Of a stretch of DNA of 64,000 bases, positions 1 to 9,868 are shown in pieces. This DNA comes from Molanna angustata. Taxonomy: Eukaryota > Arthropoda > Insecta > Trichoptera > Molannidae. The translations under genes were made by a program, and so were the position numbers. Positions within the stretch are counted from its first letter, which is position 1, and every line of letters starts with the position of its first letter. The notes under the pieces were generated by a model that saw only the letters and a program-made list of their open reading frames with translations, made no database searches and was not told the DNA's origin. The stretch is from positions 14,315,061-14,379,060 of the forward strand of contig OY754990.1 of assembly GCA_963576475.1 (NCBI GenBank), written 5' to 3'.

Positions 1-309
1 AATTCAGAAGTTGTCTCTCACTGGCAACAGCTGCTTCGGACACACGACAAACGTTGCATTGCAGTTTGTTGTATAAAATAGCTCAAATTAAATAACGTTG
101 TGCTGGGGCTGAATCAAACTGATTTTTATAGTTAGATTTTGACAGTGACAGCTACAAGCCATAGAGAAAATATTGTCTTCAAAATATTTTTTCTATGAAT
201 AATATATATGGCTATCAAAAATCATATCGAAAAAATATTTTTATCGTTCTGAACAAGATCGTTTATTAATCTAACTAAAGAAAAATATTATGATAATTAA
301 TGCAAATTC
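1..309. other. AT-rich DNA, no gene seen
   Basis: AT-rich sequence without an open frame of note or a recognisable repeat. No LTR of the downstream gypsy element could be matched here. Confidence 0.5.
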
Positions 310-530
310 CATTATTTCAATATTGATATTCGTGTTTGGATTAATTATTACTTATTCATAATTGTTTTTTTTATTATTGATATTCGAGTTTGGATTAATT
401 ATTACTTATTTATAATTATTTTTTTTATTATTGATATTCGAGTTTGGATTAATTATTACTTATTTATAATTATTTTTTTTTATTATTGATATTCGTGTTT
501 GGATTATTTGTTATATATTTATAGTTATTT
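310..530. repeat. Tandem repeat, 54-55 bp unit, about 4 copies
   Basis: The motif TTGATATTCG recurs at about 323, 377, 431 and 486, giving a period of 54-55 bp. The two middle units are almost identical; the outer two have diverged. It is AT-rich and non-coding, and lies just upstream of a gypsy element. Confidence 0.85.
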
Positions 531-959
531 TAAATAATCGATAATTGTGTTTTAAATTATAATTGCTTGTTCTTAATAATTTTAAGGATTTATTTTTATT
601 TATTGATTTAATTGTTGATTGTTATTTATAATTATTATAAGAATTGATTTTATTTATTGCCATTTGTTTATTAATTGAATTAACAACTTTTATTTTAATT
701 TTCAACACTCCAGTGTTTATTGATGATTATTTATTGTGTTTTTATCAACGCCGATTTTATTGAGTATATTTAATTGAATGCTTTGATGTAATTAACTGTT
801 TCGCGGTTATCCCTTACCGGTTCGAACTACCCCGTTCTGAGAGAATCGATTCAGGGCGCGTGGATTTTTTTTTTTTTTGGACCGGGGGGGGAGGATATTT
901 TTGGGTCGCTTACGGGTCCGTCGCCAGTAAGGGGATCTCGCCGCCTTTTTGCTTCCGAA
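531..959 (+). other. AT-rich flank passing into the gypsy leader
   Basis: Positions 531-790 are AT-rich with no gene. At about 795 composition shifts to GC-rich and stays so through gag-pol, so 795-959 is probably element leader. A T-run (865-877) and a G-run (883-889) lie in it. I could not find a convincing primer-binding site or any match to the sequence after pol. Confidence 0.4.
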
Positions 960-2069
960 ATGTTTGTTGCCGCGCGATCTCCTCCCGAGAGCGGCTCCCG
1001 CACCGTTTCCCCTCCGCCAGGCGGTTACGACCCACCACAGGAAACTGAGGACAAACGGCCCACCTACAAGGTCTACGTGCCGTCGAGCACAAAATTGGAG
1101 GAAACATTCTCGGGAGGCCTAGCCGAAGACCCGGAGAGTTTCTTGTCGGCCTGCGACCGTCATTTCTCACGAACCGAGGACAGCGAAACCCTGAAATGCC
1201 AGAAGGCAGTTCAACAACTGCGAGGACGGGCTCGCGTCTGGTGGTCACAGTACCAACAAGGCTTGTGGACGTGGCATCAGTTCAAAGGTCTCATAAGACG
1301 GAGCTTTGGGACCGAGTCTGTCCGCTCCGCCCTTCTAGCATATTTACATGCTGGTACGCAAGCAGAAGAGCAGAGCGTCCTGCTATATTTGACTCATAAG
1401 CAGGACATATTTCGTCGATTATTCCCGGGTGAGGAGATGGACGAAGGACTAGTCGAAAGAATCGTAGAATTAATGACCCCCCGGAACCGAGAGATCTTCG
1501 AAGTATGGGCCGCGGCAGGTGCGCCGTACGACCGGCTTTTGGGAAAGGCCGAGCGGATGGGCACGCGACCATTCGAGCTCACTCTAAACGACGGCGGGAG
1601 GCCCCAAATACCAGTATACGAAGAACCAGAGTCACGAAGATGGCAAGCCGCCGATGACCGTCATTCTTCGCCCAGATACCGTGACCCCAGACCCGAAACA
1701 CGACGTGGCCAGCAGGACCGCGCACAGGGACGTCGTGCGGACAACGCGCCGCCGCAATACGGTTATCAAGGCCGTACACAGGGTCGACGCGAGGACGACC
1801 GACGACCGCAGCAATACGATCGCCAAGAGCGCGTACGTGGTCGCCACGAGGATGAAGTGCAGTCGCGGTCGTGGCGTACCCCGAATAACCCTGAGCAACC
1901 TCGTGGAGAACCAAGGACCCGTCCTCTGAGAGACTGCCGGTTCTGTGGGAATTCCCACGCCGTTGGGCAGTGCCCAGTATTGAAGGGATTGGAGGAAGAA
2001 ACGGCGCGTGCAAAAAACGTGCAGTCCCCGGCCGGAGAGCGACAGCCCCCAACCGACCGGAGACATTAG
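960..2069 (+). CDS. gag: Ty3/gypsy retrotransposon Gag
   Basis: A 369-codon capsid/nucleocapsid ORF. Residues about 35-200 look like a retrotransposon Gag capsid domain (ETFSGGLAEDPESFL, then WWSQYQQGLWTWHQFK). Residues about 215-320 are a very Arg/Asp/Gln-rich basic linker. A CCHC-type knuckle (CRFCGNSHAVGQC, spacing C-X2-C-X3-H-X4-C, one residue shorter than usual) lies near residue 325. It would assemble the particle and bind element RNA in the cytoplasm. The ORF overlaps pol by 100 bp in a different frame and holds a slippery heptamer near its end. The ATG at 960 is the first in frame. Base composition is much more GC-rich than the flanks. No breaks are visible. Confidence 0.85.
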   Translation: MFVAARSPPESGSRTVSPPPGGYDPPQETEDKRPTYKVYVPSSTKLEETFSGGLAEDPESFLSACDRHFSRTEDSETLKCQKAVQQLRGRARVWWSQYQQGLWTWHQFKGLIRRSFGTESVRSALLAYLHAGTQAEEQSVLLYLTHKQDIFRRLFPGEEMDEGLVERIVELMTPRNREIFEVWAAAGAPYDRLLGKAERMGTRPFELTLNDGGRPQIPVYEEPESRRWQAADDRHSSPRYRDPRPETRRGQQDRAQGRRADNAPPQYGYQGRTQGRREDDRRPQQYDRQERVRGRHEDEVQSRSWRTPNNPEQPRGEPRTRPLRDCRFCGNSHAVGQCPVLKGLEEETARAKNVQSPAGERQPPTDRRH

Positions 2070-5000
2070 GAGTGGATCGAGAAGTCGATCGTTCTGGGGG
2101 CGTCACTGTTTTAGACCCGACTCTGGCCGCGGTCAGGAGAAATCAGTTCGATAGCGCCCCGTCATCTAAATCGAGTGAGGCGGAATGTCATCTGGTCACT
2201 CGACAGGCGAATCTTCCCCGGATACGCATTGAACTGGGAGATCAGCAGTGCAAAGCACTTATTGATACCGCGGCTTCCCACAACTTAATTAGGAGTGCTT
2301 TGGTTCCCCCCGAAGCTGATGTCTCCGTGACCGAACTCCCGTCGCTGGGACTTGCCCACTTTAGCATGACCATGAAGGTGCAAGGGGAGGTGACCTTGGA
2401 GTGGTCGACCAGAGATTTGCGAACCGTGTCAAGTTTTCTTGTCGTGGACGGCTTACGCGAGGAGGTCATTCTCGGTCAGCCATGGCTCACCGAGGAAGAG
2501 GCCTGCGTGGACTTTTGTAGAAAATGCGTAAACTTCGGAAAGAGGGAGCGGACGAGCGTCCACCTGATCCCCGAGCAACCGTGTTCAACTCCGAATTCCG
2601 CAACATTGCCATCTCGCGACGATATCCCCGCTCTTCATCGGGACAAGATTCAGAAGGTCTTGGAGGATCTTCATGAAGTTTTCCTCCCATTCAGCGGCCC
2701 TGCTAGAGTGCCCGAGCTCAAAATATGTTTAACCGATGCCCGTCCGATAAGCGTTCGCCCTCACCGACTCTCTGACGAGAAAAAGCGAGAACTCTACGTC
2801 CAGTTGGAAGGGATGCTCGCTGATGGCGTTATCGAGACCAGTCAGTCGCCGTATAACTTTCCCGTAGTGATGGCTGCACGGAAGGGAAAGGATGGCCGGC
2901 GGTTCTGCGTGGATTACAGGCGTCTAAACGCAGTGACGGTGCCCGAAGCCTCTCCTCTGCCAGTCATAAGTGACACGCTCAAGGACTTGGTGAGCGGAGC
3001 GAAGATATTTACAACATTCGATTTAAAGAAGGGATATTGGCAGGTCCCGATAGCTCCTGAATCTCGACCGCTGACGGCTTTTACGACGCCGGACGGTGCC
3101 CGCTACCAGTTTCGGGTGATGCCTTTTGGCTTGGCTGGTGCGCCCTCCAGTTTCCAGAGGACGATGATGCAAGTGCTAGCAGGATTCGTTCGCGAATTCT
3201 GCATGGTCTACTTGGATGACATTATCGTTTTCTCGGGGACGTGGGAGGAGCACTGCCGTCACCTGCAGTTGGTGCTGGAGCGTCTGGCGCTGTATGGTCT
3301 GCGCTGCGCCCCCGAGAAGTGCATTGTTGGAGCGAGTTCCCTCCAGTATTTGGGACACGTGGTTACTGCCACTGGTACTCGTCCCCAAGAAGTACACGAA
3401 CGCGCTATTCAAGAAGCACCCGAACCTACAAGCCGCAAGGGAGTACGAAGTTTCCTGGGAACTTGTAACTGGCTCCGGGAATACGTGCCACGCTTTGCGG
3501 AACTGGCTGCGCCTTTGACGGACTTGCTTCGGCTAAAGAAGCCCTTTAAATGGACAAAGCAAGCATCAGCAGCGATGAAGGCTATTAAGCAGGCCATGAG
3601 TCAGCCACTCCAGCTGACCCGTCCAGACTTTGGCCGAAAATTTTGCCTGCAGACAGACGCCAGTAAGCTGGGAGTCGCGGCCGTACTGTTTCATCCAAGG
3701 GAGGATGGAACACGAGACGTTATCTCCTACGCAAGCTCGCGATTCAATCCCGCTGAGCAGAAATACCACTCAAACGAGCAGGAGGCTCTAGCGGCCGTCT
3801 GGGCGTTAAAGAGATACCGCCCATTCTTGGAGGGCCACCATTTCACCCTGTATACAGACAATCGTGCCCTAACCTGGCTGAATGTGGGAAAGGACAGTAG
3901 GGCGAAGCTGATGAGGTGGGCTTTACTACTCCAGGAATTTACTTTTGATGTAGTGCATTGCCCAGGGGCGGAGAATCAGCTTCCTGATTCTCTGTCGAGG
4001 CATTTTTATTTTTTTTTTTTTTATTTTTATAAAAAAAAAAAGCCTAGCCTAAAAAAGCCTAAAAAAAATCCTCGCCTAGCGGGACATCCGATGGATGTCC
4101 CGCTAGGCGACTTATCGGGCGAGGAGGATCGCATGATGTACCCCTGCGTCGGGCCGAGTCATCACTCTGTCGACCGCCAAGCCGCGGTTATGTGTATTGG
4201 GTCCAGGGACACTACCACATCGTCATTAGGTTCTGAAATCTTGCCCGATGTGTCCGGGGAAGCCTCTTTTGCGCTCGCCGTCAGAGCGGCGCAACAAACG
4301 GACGAGGTTATGCGATTGCTCGTCCAACGATGGGAACGTTTGCACGAAGCGCAAGCTGAAGCAACGAGGCCAAGCGATCGACGGTTCATAAGGAACCATG
4401 AGGTGCGAGATGGGCTCCTTTGGAGGGTATCACTTAACCGGCCACCCTGTTTGGTGGTGCCTTCTTCATTTATCCCGCGAGTACTGGCAGAGTATCATGA
4501 TTCTGACCTTGCCGGTCACCCAGGGGCGGAGGAAACCGGAAGAGCAATAAGAGAGTTGTTCTTCTGGGCACACTTGCAGCAAGACGTGCGCGATCACGTC
4601 CGAGCGTGCATGGTGTGTGCCACAACAAAGGCGGGGCCCAACCGCCAGCGAGCGTCGCAGGGAGGAATCAGACCAACGGAGCCGTTCAGTCTGATAGCTG
4701 CCGATATCATGGGTCCGTATCCCAGGACGGACCGAGGAAAAAGGTTTATTTTCGTAGTGACTGACCTGTACACCCGATGGGTGGAAGCCTTCCCTATAAA
4801 AACAAGTCGGGCCTCAATTTTAGTCCAATTACTCGAGAGGGAAGTTTACCCTCGCTTTGGGTATCCTAAGGCGGTCCTCACCGATAATGGGCCACAATTC
4901 GGTCATCGACTGTGGACAGATGCGATTGCTCGATGGCAGTGCCAGCACTGGACCACGGCTATTTACCACGCGAGGGCAAACCCCACTGAACGTAGGAACC

Positions 5001-5764
5001 AGGAGCTTAAAAAGGGTCTCCGGGTTGCCCTCCAACGCTACCCCCATCGCACATGGGACCAGCACTTGTCTACCGTTCTAGTAGGTCTAAGAGGTAGACG
5101 AAATGAAGCCACGAGCGTCACGCCAAGCCAAGCGCTCTTTGGCTACTCTCTGGCCAGACCCGGAGAGTGGCAGCTGAAGGAGCCGGATGATGCCCCGCCC
5201 TCAGATGCCGCGGCTCGAGAGAGAGTCGCCATGGACGAAGATATAAGGGCTCACCAGCAGGAGTACCAAGAGAGGTATATGGGGCCCACGGAGCCGCGCC
5301 CCGTTTTTCTGCCGGGACAGAAGGTCCTTATCAGGGAACATCCTAGAACGAGTGCCTCCGGAGACAGGCATCCCGGTTTTGCCCCTAAGTGGGGTGGACT
5401 ATGTACGGTCCTCATGGCTGTTGGCCGGGGGAACGTCTACTGGGTAGAACGGAGTGGCAGGCCTGTGAAGGTGCACGCTGACGACATGAAAGCGGCGCCG
5501 GCGTCAGGGGTCGCCAGACCTGAACATCATGTGGAACGCCTCGCGGAGCGAGGACCGTCACCGATTGTTCACCGAAGAGAGACGGATGAGTCCTCCTCCG
5601 AGAACTCCGACCTCGAAACTCCGGACGTCCTAGTGGATTCGGATGACCCACTGGCGGAGACGAGCCACATTCCCGCATTGACTTCTCGGCACTCGGCCTC
5701 GACCTCCGGACATGACCGCCCGCGCAGGGTTTCGCGTTTGCCTAGCCGCTTTCGGGAGGATTGA
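1970..5764 (+). CDS. pol: Ty3/gypsy retrotransposon Pol (protease-RT-RNase H-integrase)
   Basis: An uninterrupted 1264-codon frame, probably read by -1 frameshift from gag; the nominal start at 1970 is just the first ATG, and translation would enter at about 2015. Domains in order: aspartic protease near residue 98 (LIDTAASHNLI, with DTA where DTG or DSG is commoner); reverse transcriptase (FDLKKGYWQVPI; YLDD near 413); RNase H (QTDASKLGVAAVLF near 560, YTDNRALTWL); HHCC zinc finger near 848-885; integrase core with Asp in ADIMGP (about 910), Asp in LTDNGPQF (about 970) and Glu in NPTERRNQ (about 1005); a basic C-terminal domain. The RT-RNH-IN order places it in Ty3/gypsy. All catalytic residues I looked for are present. 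An unusual low-complexity in-frame stretch lies between RNase H and the zinc finger. No env-like ORF follows. Confidence 0.93.
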   Translation: MPSIEGIGGRNGACKKRAVPGRRATAPNRPETLGVDREVDRSGGVTVLDPTLAAVRRNQFDSAPSSKSSEAECHLVTRQANLPRIRIELGDQQCKALIDTAASHNLIRSALVPPEADVSVTELPSLGLAHFSMTMKVQGEVTLEWSTRDLRTVSSFLVVDGLREEVILGQPWLTEEEACVDFCRKCVNFGKRERTSVHLIPEQPCSTPNSATLPSRDDIPALHRDKIQKVLEDLHEVFLPFSGPARVPELKICLTDARPISVRPHRLSDEKKRELYVQLEGMLADGVIETSQSPYNFPVVMAARKGKDGRRFCVDYRRLNAVTVPEASPLPVISDTLKDLVSGAKIFTTFDLKKGYWQVPIAPESRPLTAFTTPDGARYQFRVMPFGLAGAPSSFQRTMMQVLAGFVREFCMVYLDDIIVFSGTWEEHCRHLQLVLERLALYGLRCAPEKCIVGASSLQYLGHVVTATGTRPQEVHERAIQEAPEPTSRKGVRSFLGTCNWLREYVPRFAELAAPLTDLLRLKKPFKWTKQASAAMKAIKQAMSQPLQLTRPDFGRKFCLQTDASKLGVAAVLFHPREDGTRDVISYASSRFNPAEQKYHSNEQEALAAVWALKRYRPFLEGHHFTLYTDNRALTWLNVGKDSRAKLMRWALLLQEFTFDVVHCPGAENQLPDSLSRHFYFFFFYFYKKKKPSLKKPKKNPRLAGHPMDVPLGDLSGEEDRMMYPCVGPSHHSVDRQAAVMCIGSRDTTTSSLGSEILPDVSGEASFALAVRAAQQTDEVMRLLVQRWERLHEAQAEATRPSDRRFIRNHEVRDGLLWRVSLNRPPCLVVPSSFIPRVLAEYHDSDLAGHPGAEETGRAIRELFFWAHLQQDVRDHVRACMVCATTKAGPNRQRASQGGIRPTEPFSLIAADIMGPYPRTDRGKRFIFVVTDLYTRWVEAFPIKTSRASILVQLLEREVYPRFGYPKAVLTDNGPQFGHRLWTDAIARWQCQHWTTAIYHARANPTERRNQELKKGLRVALQRYPHRTWDQHLSTVLVGLRGRRNEATSVTPSQALFGYSLARPGEWQLKEPDDAPPSDAAARERVAMDEDIRAHQQEYQERYMGPTEPRPVFLPGQKVLIREHPRTSASGDRHPGFAPKWGGLCTVLMAVGRGNVYWVERSGRPVKVHADDMKAAPASGVARPEHHVERLAERGPSPIVHRRETDESSSENSDLETPDVLVDSDDPLAETSHIPALTSRHSASTSGHDRPRRVSRLPSRFRED
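2012..2018 (+). promoter_or_regulatory. -1 ribosomal frameshift slippery site AAAAAAC
   Basis: The heptamer AAAAAAC is phased A_AAA_AAC in the gag frame (codons GCA-AAA-AAC) and sits inside the gag/pol overlap (1970-2069). Slipping back one base puts the ribosome exactly in the pol frame (AAA-AAA-CGT). This is the canonical X_XXY_YYZ class known from retroviruses and gypsy elements. The downstream 45 bases are GC-rich, with CCGGCCGG at about 2029-2036 that could pair imperfectly with CCGACCGG further on; that stem is only suggested. Confidence 0.8.
4002..4110 (+). repeat. In-frame low-complexity insertion with perfect 18-bp hairpin inside pol
   Basis: After the RNase H domain, pol runs into a T-run, an A-run, short CCTA/AAAA repeats and then a perfect inverted repeat: arms 4072-4089 and 4093-4110 with a 3-base loop. 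It is open in the pol frame and adds about 36 residues rich in Phe, Tyr and Lys, which is unlike linker sequence elsewhere in the protein. It may be an inserted fragment, a hairpin-templated duplication, or an assembly error. Confidence 0.75.
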
Positions 5765-6790
5765 GCACGTATCGGGACGATGGGTTTCTCTCGAATTGGA
5801 GGTGGCGATTGATACCGGCCGGTCAGTCGTCACGAGTGACGTGAGCGAGAGAAATCCGACGCCCCTATATGACGTGCAAGTATTTTTGGGTACCTACCCA
5901 AAATACCGCGGGAAGCACCATTCATTTTTGGGGAAATATTTTTTTATTACTTGGGATATTTTTATTTATAAAATGGCAACATTTTGTCTTGTCAGCTGGG
6001 AGAAAGAAAAAGGCGCGCTGAGTTTTTGCCGCGTGTAAAAAGAATTTTAATTTTAAAAAAGAGGAACGAAACATCTTTTAACATCAATTTTATTTTTTTT
6101 TCAAAAAGGAAATTTTTTTTTAAAGTCTGGCCGAGCCGCCAGCAGTAGAAATTAATAAATAAATTCTCGTCTCAAGTCCGGTGCCCCAGAGCCGGCAATA
6201 ATTTTTATTGTATTTTTTCTACCCAACGAAAGTAAGAAACTCTAACTTGAGCCAAGCCTGGTGCAGCTGGCTGGGTTTTTCCTGAGACTGTTGCCTTGGC
6301 TGAACCGTAGAGGCCTTTGCGCGTTTCGGCGAGTCGCCTGCCAGGGTTTCGTCCGACGGATTCCCTCGGTCAGGTTGTGCCACCTAGGTGTTTCCATCGG
6401 CTCTAAGCTAACTATAAGTTTAAATCTTCTTTGCATACGTTGGGCTGAACACGGACCTTCCCAGTGGCCGAGGACGTCCACCAACCCGTAGGTCAATGCA
6501 GACTACGCCTGGTGGGCTGTCGAACCACCATCATCGACAGGGGTCCAAGCTGGGAGACCACGTCCTCACGGTGAGTGGCCTTTAAATGTTCTCTTACCTT
6601 GGTCCAGTAGTATTTAACAGTTTATCCGAGGGGAGTGACACGTTGAGACGACGCTTCACGTCGTCCCTAGCGCTCCACCTAAACTGCACACGTCTACGCT
6701 GAGTGCTGTTCGAAGCTGGTCAGCGGCCTTGCCATCTGAGTCTCCGGACAGCGTGAAGCGAAGGAGTGTCAAAACCTTAAGTGTGTATAA
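5765..6790 (+). other. 3' non-coding part of the gypsy element (probable LTR region)
   Basis: GC content stays higher than the flanks until about 6785, so this is probably element 3' UTR and LTR. Two overlapping AATAAA signals lie at 6154-6163. No direct repeat of this region was found before gag, so LTR borders cannot be given; the 5' LTR may be deleted or have diverged. No gene is seen. Confidence 0.45.
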
Positions 6791-7904
6791 TTTTTTAAAA
6801 TGTTTTTATAAGATACAAGACTAATATTTTTTATGGCGTTGACAAACTCATTAATGATATTAATAAGAAATTAAGTACTACAAATAATAACACTCAATTA
6901 TTATTAAGCACTTCCTCAAAATAATTAGAAGACCGATGCGTATAAATTGTAAATTATTTAGTAAAATAAAATGCAATAAACGCACCAATCAAGCCTTTAA
7001 TTGGGAATAATTCACCCATCCATATATTAAACATAACATACATATATATGTTTATTATTAATGTATATTTTTATAATGTTATTATGTTTTCATTTTTGTA
7101 TGTGCCATGTTAAATCAATATTGTCCTGAATCTATTATCGAAATAATTGTAAACATACTTATTGGGTTTGTAGAGCATGAAGGCTCTACAAATTCACATG
7201 TAGAGGAAGATGTTTCTGCAAATTTACCACCAGTTTCACACGGCTCACTATATACCCAGATTCAGAAGTGACGGAACAATCTGAAAAATAAAAATATTGT
7301 GTCTTTAATCACATATACTATTTACTACGCTGGGGAGCGAGGAACAAACCTGGCTATGAATCTTTATGCCAAATTAATACCTTTATCAATGGATCAGATT
7401 AAATTTTGCTAGAAGCGATTCCTGCAAATACATATAACACCAAAAATCAAATACTGCTCAGTGACCTAATATTGTTTTCTATTTACACAAATATATTAAG
7501 TGATAGAAGGTATAACCTTATGATACCCTCCTCCCAAGAGGCTTTGAGGTCGAGCTCACCTTTTCTTTCAATGTCCGTTAATGGAATTTGATATTCCACA
7601 CATAGTCGCTGAACGAGATAAAATAAACTAAACAAAATTTGAAGCCGTGGTCTGACGATACACAAATGTCAAATGTCAGCGCACAAACGTCAGACGGCAC
7701 GGTCATGTCACAAGATAAAATGATAAAATTTGAAATAAAATAAATAATTAAAATTGGTAATACATTAGGACGTCACAAATTTAAAATAAATAAGAGTCAA
7801 TATTGGACGTCACACGTTAAAATAATGTCAGTAAAATAATATAATAAAAATCACACACAGCCAAAATATTGTCACACGGAAATAAAAAAAATGTCACAAA
7901 TATT
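6791..7904. other. AT-rich DNA, no gene seen
   Basis: No recognisable coding remnant or repeat. Two GGACGTCAC motifs occur about 37 bp apart (about 7768 and 7805) in a stretch rich in GTCAC; I attach no function to them. Confidence 0.45.
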
Positions 7905-8344
7905 GTTTTGGGGCACACATATTTTCCTCTTCTCGGCCATGGGCGTGCTGATGCACCGCCAATGCCGGAATGGACCGTCGTCGATGGGCGAAGGGGCAAG
8001 GCTATCGGTGAAAGCAACCTCGGGTCCCAGACACCGGCAGATGCCGGTTGGGTGACTGGCGGGAGCGAACAGCGGCAGCGCGAATCTCAAGGAGATGCAG
8101 GCCGTTGCTCCAGGGTCCAGCGCGACCCAACAGCGTTTGGAACACTTTCCAAACTCAGCACCCGCTTCGGCCCAGGAAAGCGGCTCTCTCGCCGAATGGT
8201 GGTGCGCCGATCCATCTCGGCACTCCAGGTGTCACATCCATGACTGCTGATGTGGAGCGAGCCTAACCGACACCCTCGGGTGCGGTTTGCAGCTGCTCCG
8301 GCCACAGTGAGCGCGGTCCGTGTCGACACGACGCGTGTCTAATT
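7905..8344. other. Unidentified GC-rich island
   Basis: A sharp-edged GC-rich block in AT-rich surroundings. Short open frames exist on both strands but none resembles a family I know. It contains the 12-bp palindrome CGTGTCGACACG (8319-8330) near its right edge and ends exactly where a LINE RT fragment begins. It may be the remains of an exon or of an element's 5' region. Confidence 0.4.
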
Positions 8345-8602
8345 TCGACTGTCAAAACGAATTAAGATATGATGATTCAACAGATCAAACGCCTTGCTGT
8401 AATCCGTGTACACAGCATCGACTTGGATATTTTTATCAATTGCGTTTGTCACAAAGTTAGTGAATTCCAGCAAATTGCTGGTGGTGGATCGACCCGGAAT
8501 AAAACCATGTTGATCAGTGGAGATATTGCGTTTAACAAAGGGAATTATTTGATCATAAACAATTTTTTCAAAGACTTTACTTATTATATTACTTAATAGG
8601 TA
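8345..8602 (-). pseudogene. Non-LTR reverse transcriptase fragment
   Basis: The minus strand encodes a short piece of the RT fingers and palm: ISKVFEKIVYDQIIPF, STDQHGFIPGRSTTSNL, then VDAVYTDYSKAFD with the first catalytic Asp. This is the jockey/CR1 type of LINE RT. It is truncated at both ends: the 5' side abuts a dispersed repeat, and after LLNHHI the reading turns into unrelated GC-rich sequence. No YADD motif is present, so it is inactive. It resembles, but is not identical to, the LINE RT at 30.6-32.5 kb. Confidence 0.85.
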
Positions 8603-8820
8603 CTTAATCTCTAAACATACATACAGAACCATCATGCTGTTTTCATATTCCGGGTAGGAAAACAGGACTGACCTCCATACTATCCTATCTTGACATACAT
8701 ACCAACATGTGTTAAAATTTTCAATAATTTGGATTTATGGGTTTATAGTTTGATTCTTATTCTTCAACTATACATACTATCGCTATCGACAGTTGGATCT
8801 CATGTGTTACATGCAACTAG
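8596..8820 (+). mobile_element. Dispersed repeat, copy A1 (3' 225 bp only)
   Basis: Nearly identical to the last 220 bp of copies A2 and B. It ends with the subterminal ATCGACAGTTGG, the mini-hairpin CATGT-GTT-ACATG and the terminus CTAG. It lies 46 bp upstream of A2 in the same orientation, a head-to-tail arrangement. Confidence 0.8.
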
Positions 8821-8866
8821 TTTTGTATTCGAATAATTAGTCATATATACATTACATAATAGTTTT

Positions 8867-9868
8867 CCAACTGTCGATTTGTTCAGGAGAACTTTGTTCT
8901 CTTAACATATCGACAATGTTTCAAGCCAGAATACGCGAGAATTGTATGCAGAGGTCTACTTTTTTCACGGCTTTTCCAACTTTGAAGTAAAAAAACACCA
9001 ATTTAGAGGCTTCGCAGCATATATGTTCCATACACGGATTTACTCAGAATTCGGAGTAGAACATTTCGTGTGTCTGTGTGTGTGTGTGTGTCTGTGTGTG
9101 TGTCTGTGTGTGTGTGTGTGTCCCTTATAACTTTTGATCCGCTCAATTTACAGAGCCCAAAATTTCAGAATATATACAAAGTTATAGGCCTACAAAACTT
9201 TTATACTCAGAATTTTGAATTTTTGTTTCAGTCAGGGGTTATCAACTTTTGAATTTTTACTTTATTTTTCCATATATCTCAGAAACTATAAAAGCTAGAA
9301 AGCTGAAAATTGGTACAAATATATACAAATATAAAATCTCAAATCAGTTTATTCAAAACAATTCCAGGGTTTCTCAAACATTTTTTATTCAGAAAAATAT
9401 TTTTTTTATGATAAATTAATGAGTTTAACTGCCTATATTTTCATTTTTTTTTAAAATATCGAAAAAAACCGAAACACCCCAACTAGATAATTTAATTTTC
9501 TATAAAAAATATTAACATGGTATTAGCACATCTCAAACTTTTTTTAACAATTTTTATAAAAATTGAATGTAGTGACGACATTGCTTCATACAATTTGTAG
9601 GGCAGTCGCCTATACGCAATATGTAAGAAGACTTAATAGTTTGATAGGTACTTAATCTCCAAACATACAAACAGAACCATCATGCTGTTTTCATATTCCG
9701 GGTAGGAAAACAGGACTGACCTCCATACTGTCCTATCTTGACATACATACCAACGTGTGTTAAAATTTTCAATAATTTGGATTTATGGGTTTATAGTTTG
9801 ATTCTTATTCTTCAACTATACATACTATCGCTATCGACAGTTGGATCTCATGTGTTACATGCAACTAG
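8867..9868 (+). mobile_element. Dispersed repeat, copy A2 (about 1 kb, rolling-circle-like)
   Basis: Non-coding element that starts at CCAACTGTCGAT and carries its exact reverse complement ATCGACAGTTGG near the 3' end, followed by a short hairpin (CATGT-GTT-ACATG) and CTAG. A GT-rich microsatellite sits inside (9066-9121). Homology to copy B starts and stops at these points. Subterminal inverted repeats, an internal microsatellite and a 3' hairpin are the plan of Helentron-derived non-autonomous elements (the DINE-1/HINE type). The class assignment is inference; the repeat family itself is seen directly in five copies here. Confidence 0.7.
9066..9121. repeat. (TG)n/TCTG microsatellite within copy A2
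   Basis: Runs of TG broken by single C changes. Copy B has only a short version at 16386-16404 followed by a C-run, and copy C has a degenerate one near 57655-57700, so the tract is an ancestral part of the repeat that varies in length. Confidence 0.9.

Noticed and set aside
1..960. 5' LTR of the first gypsy element
   Set aside because: I compared this region with 5765-6790 and found no shared direct repeat, so I do not call an LTR.
1579..2106. Long minus-strand ORFs opposite gypsy gag
   Set aside because: They are shadows of the GC-rich, Arg-rich gag linker; no family resemblance.
8596..9868. Classical Helitron with TC start and CTRR end
   Set aside because: The end is CTAG with a hairpin, but the start is CCAACTG and the subterminal inverted repeats fit the Helentron/HINE plan better; the terminus also varies in copy B.
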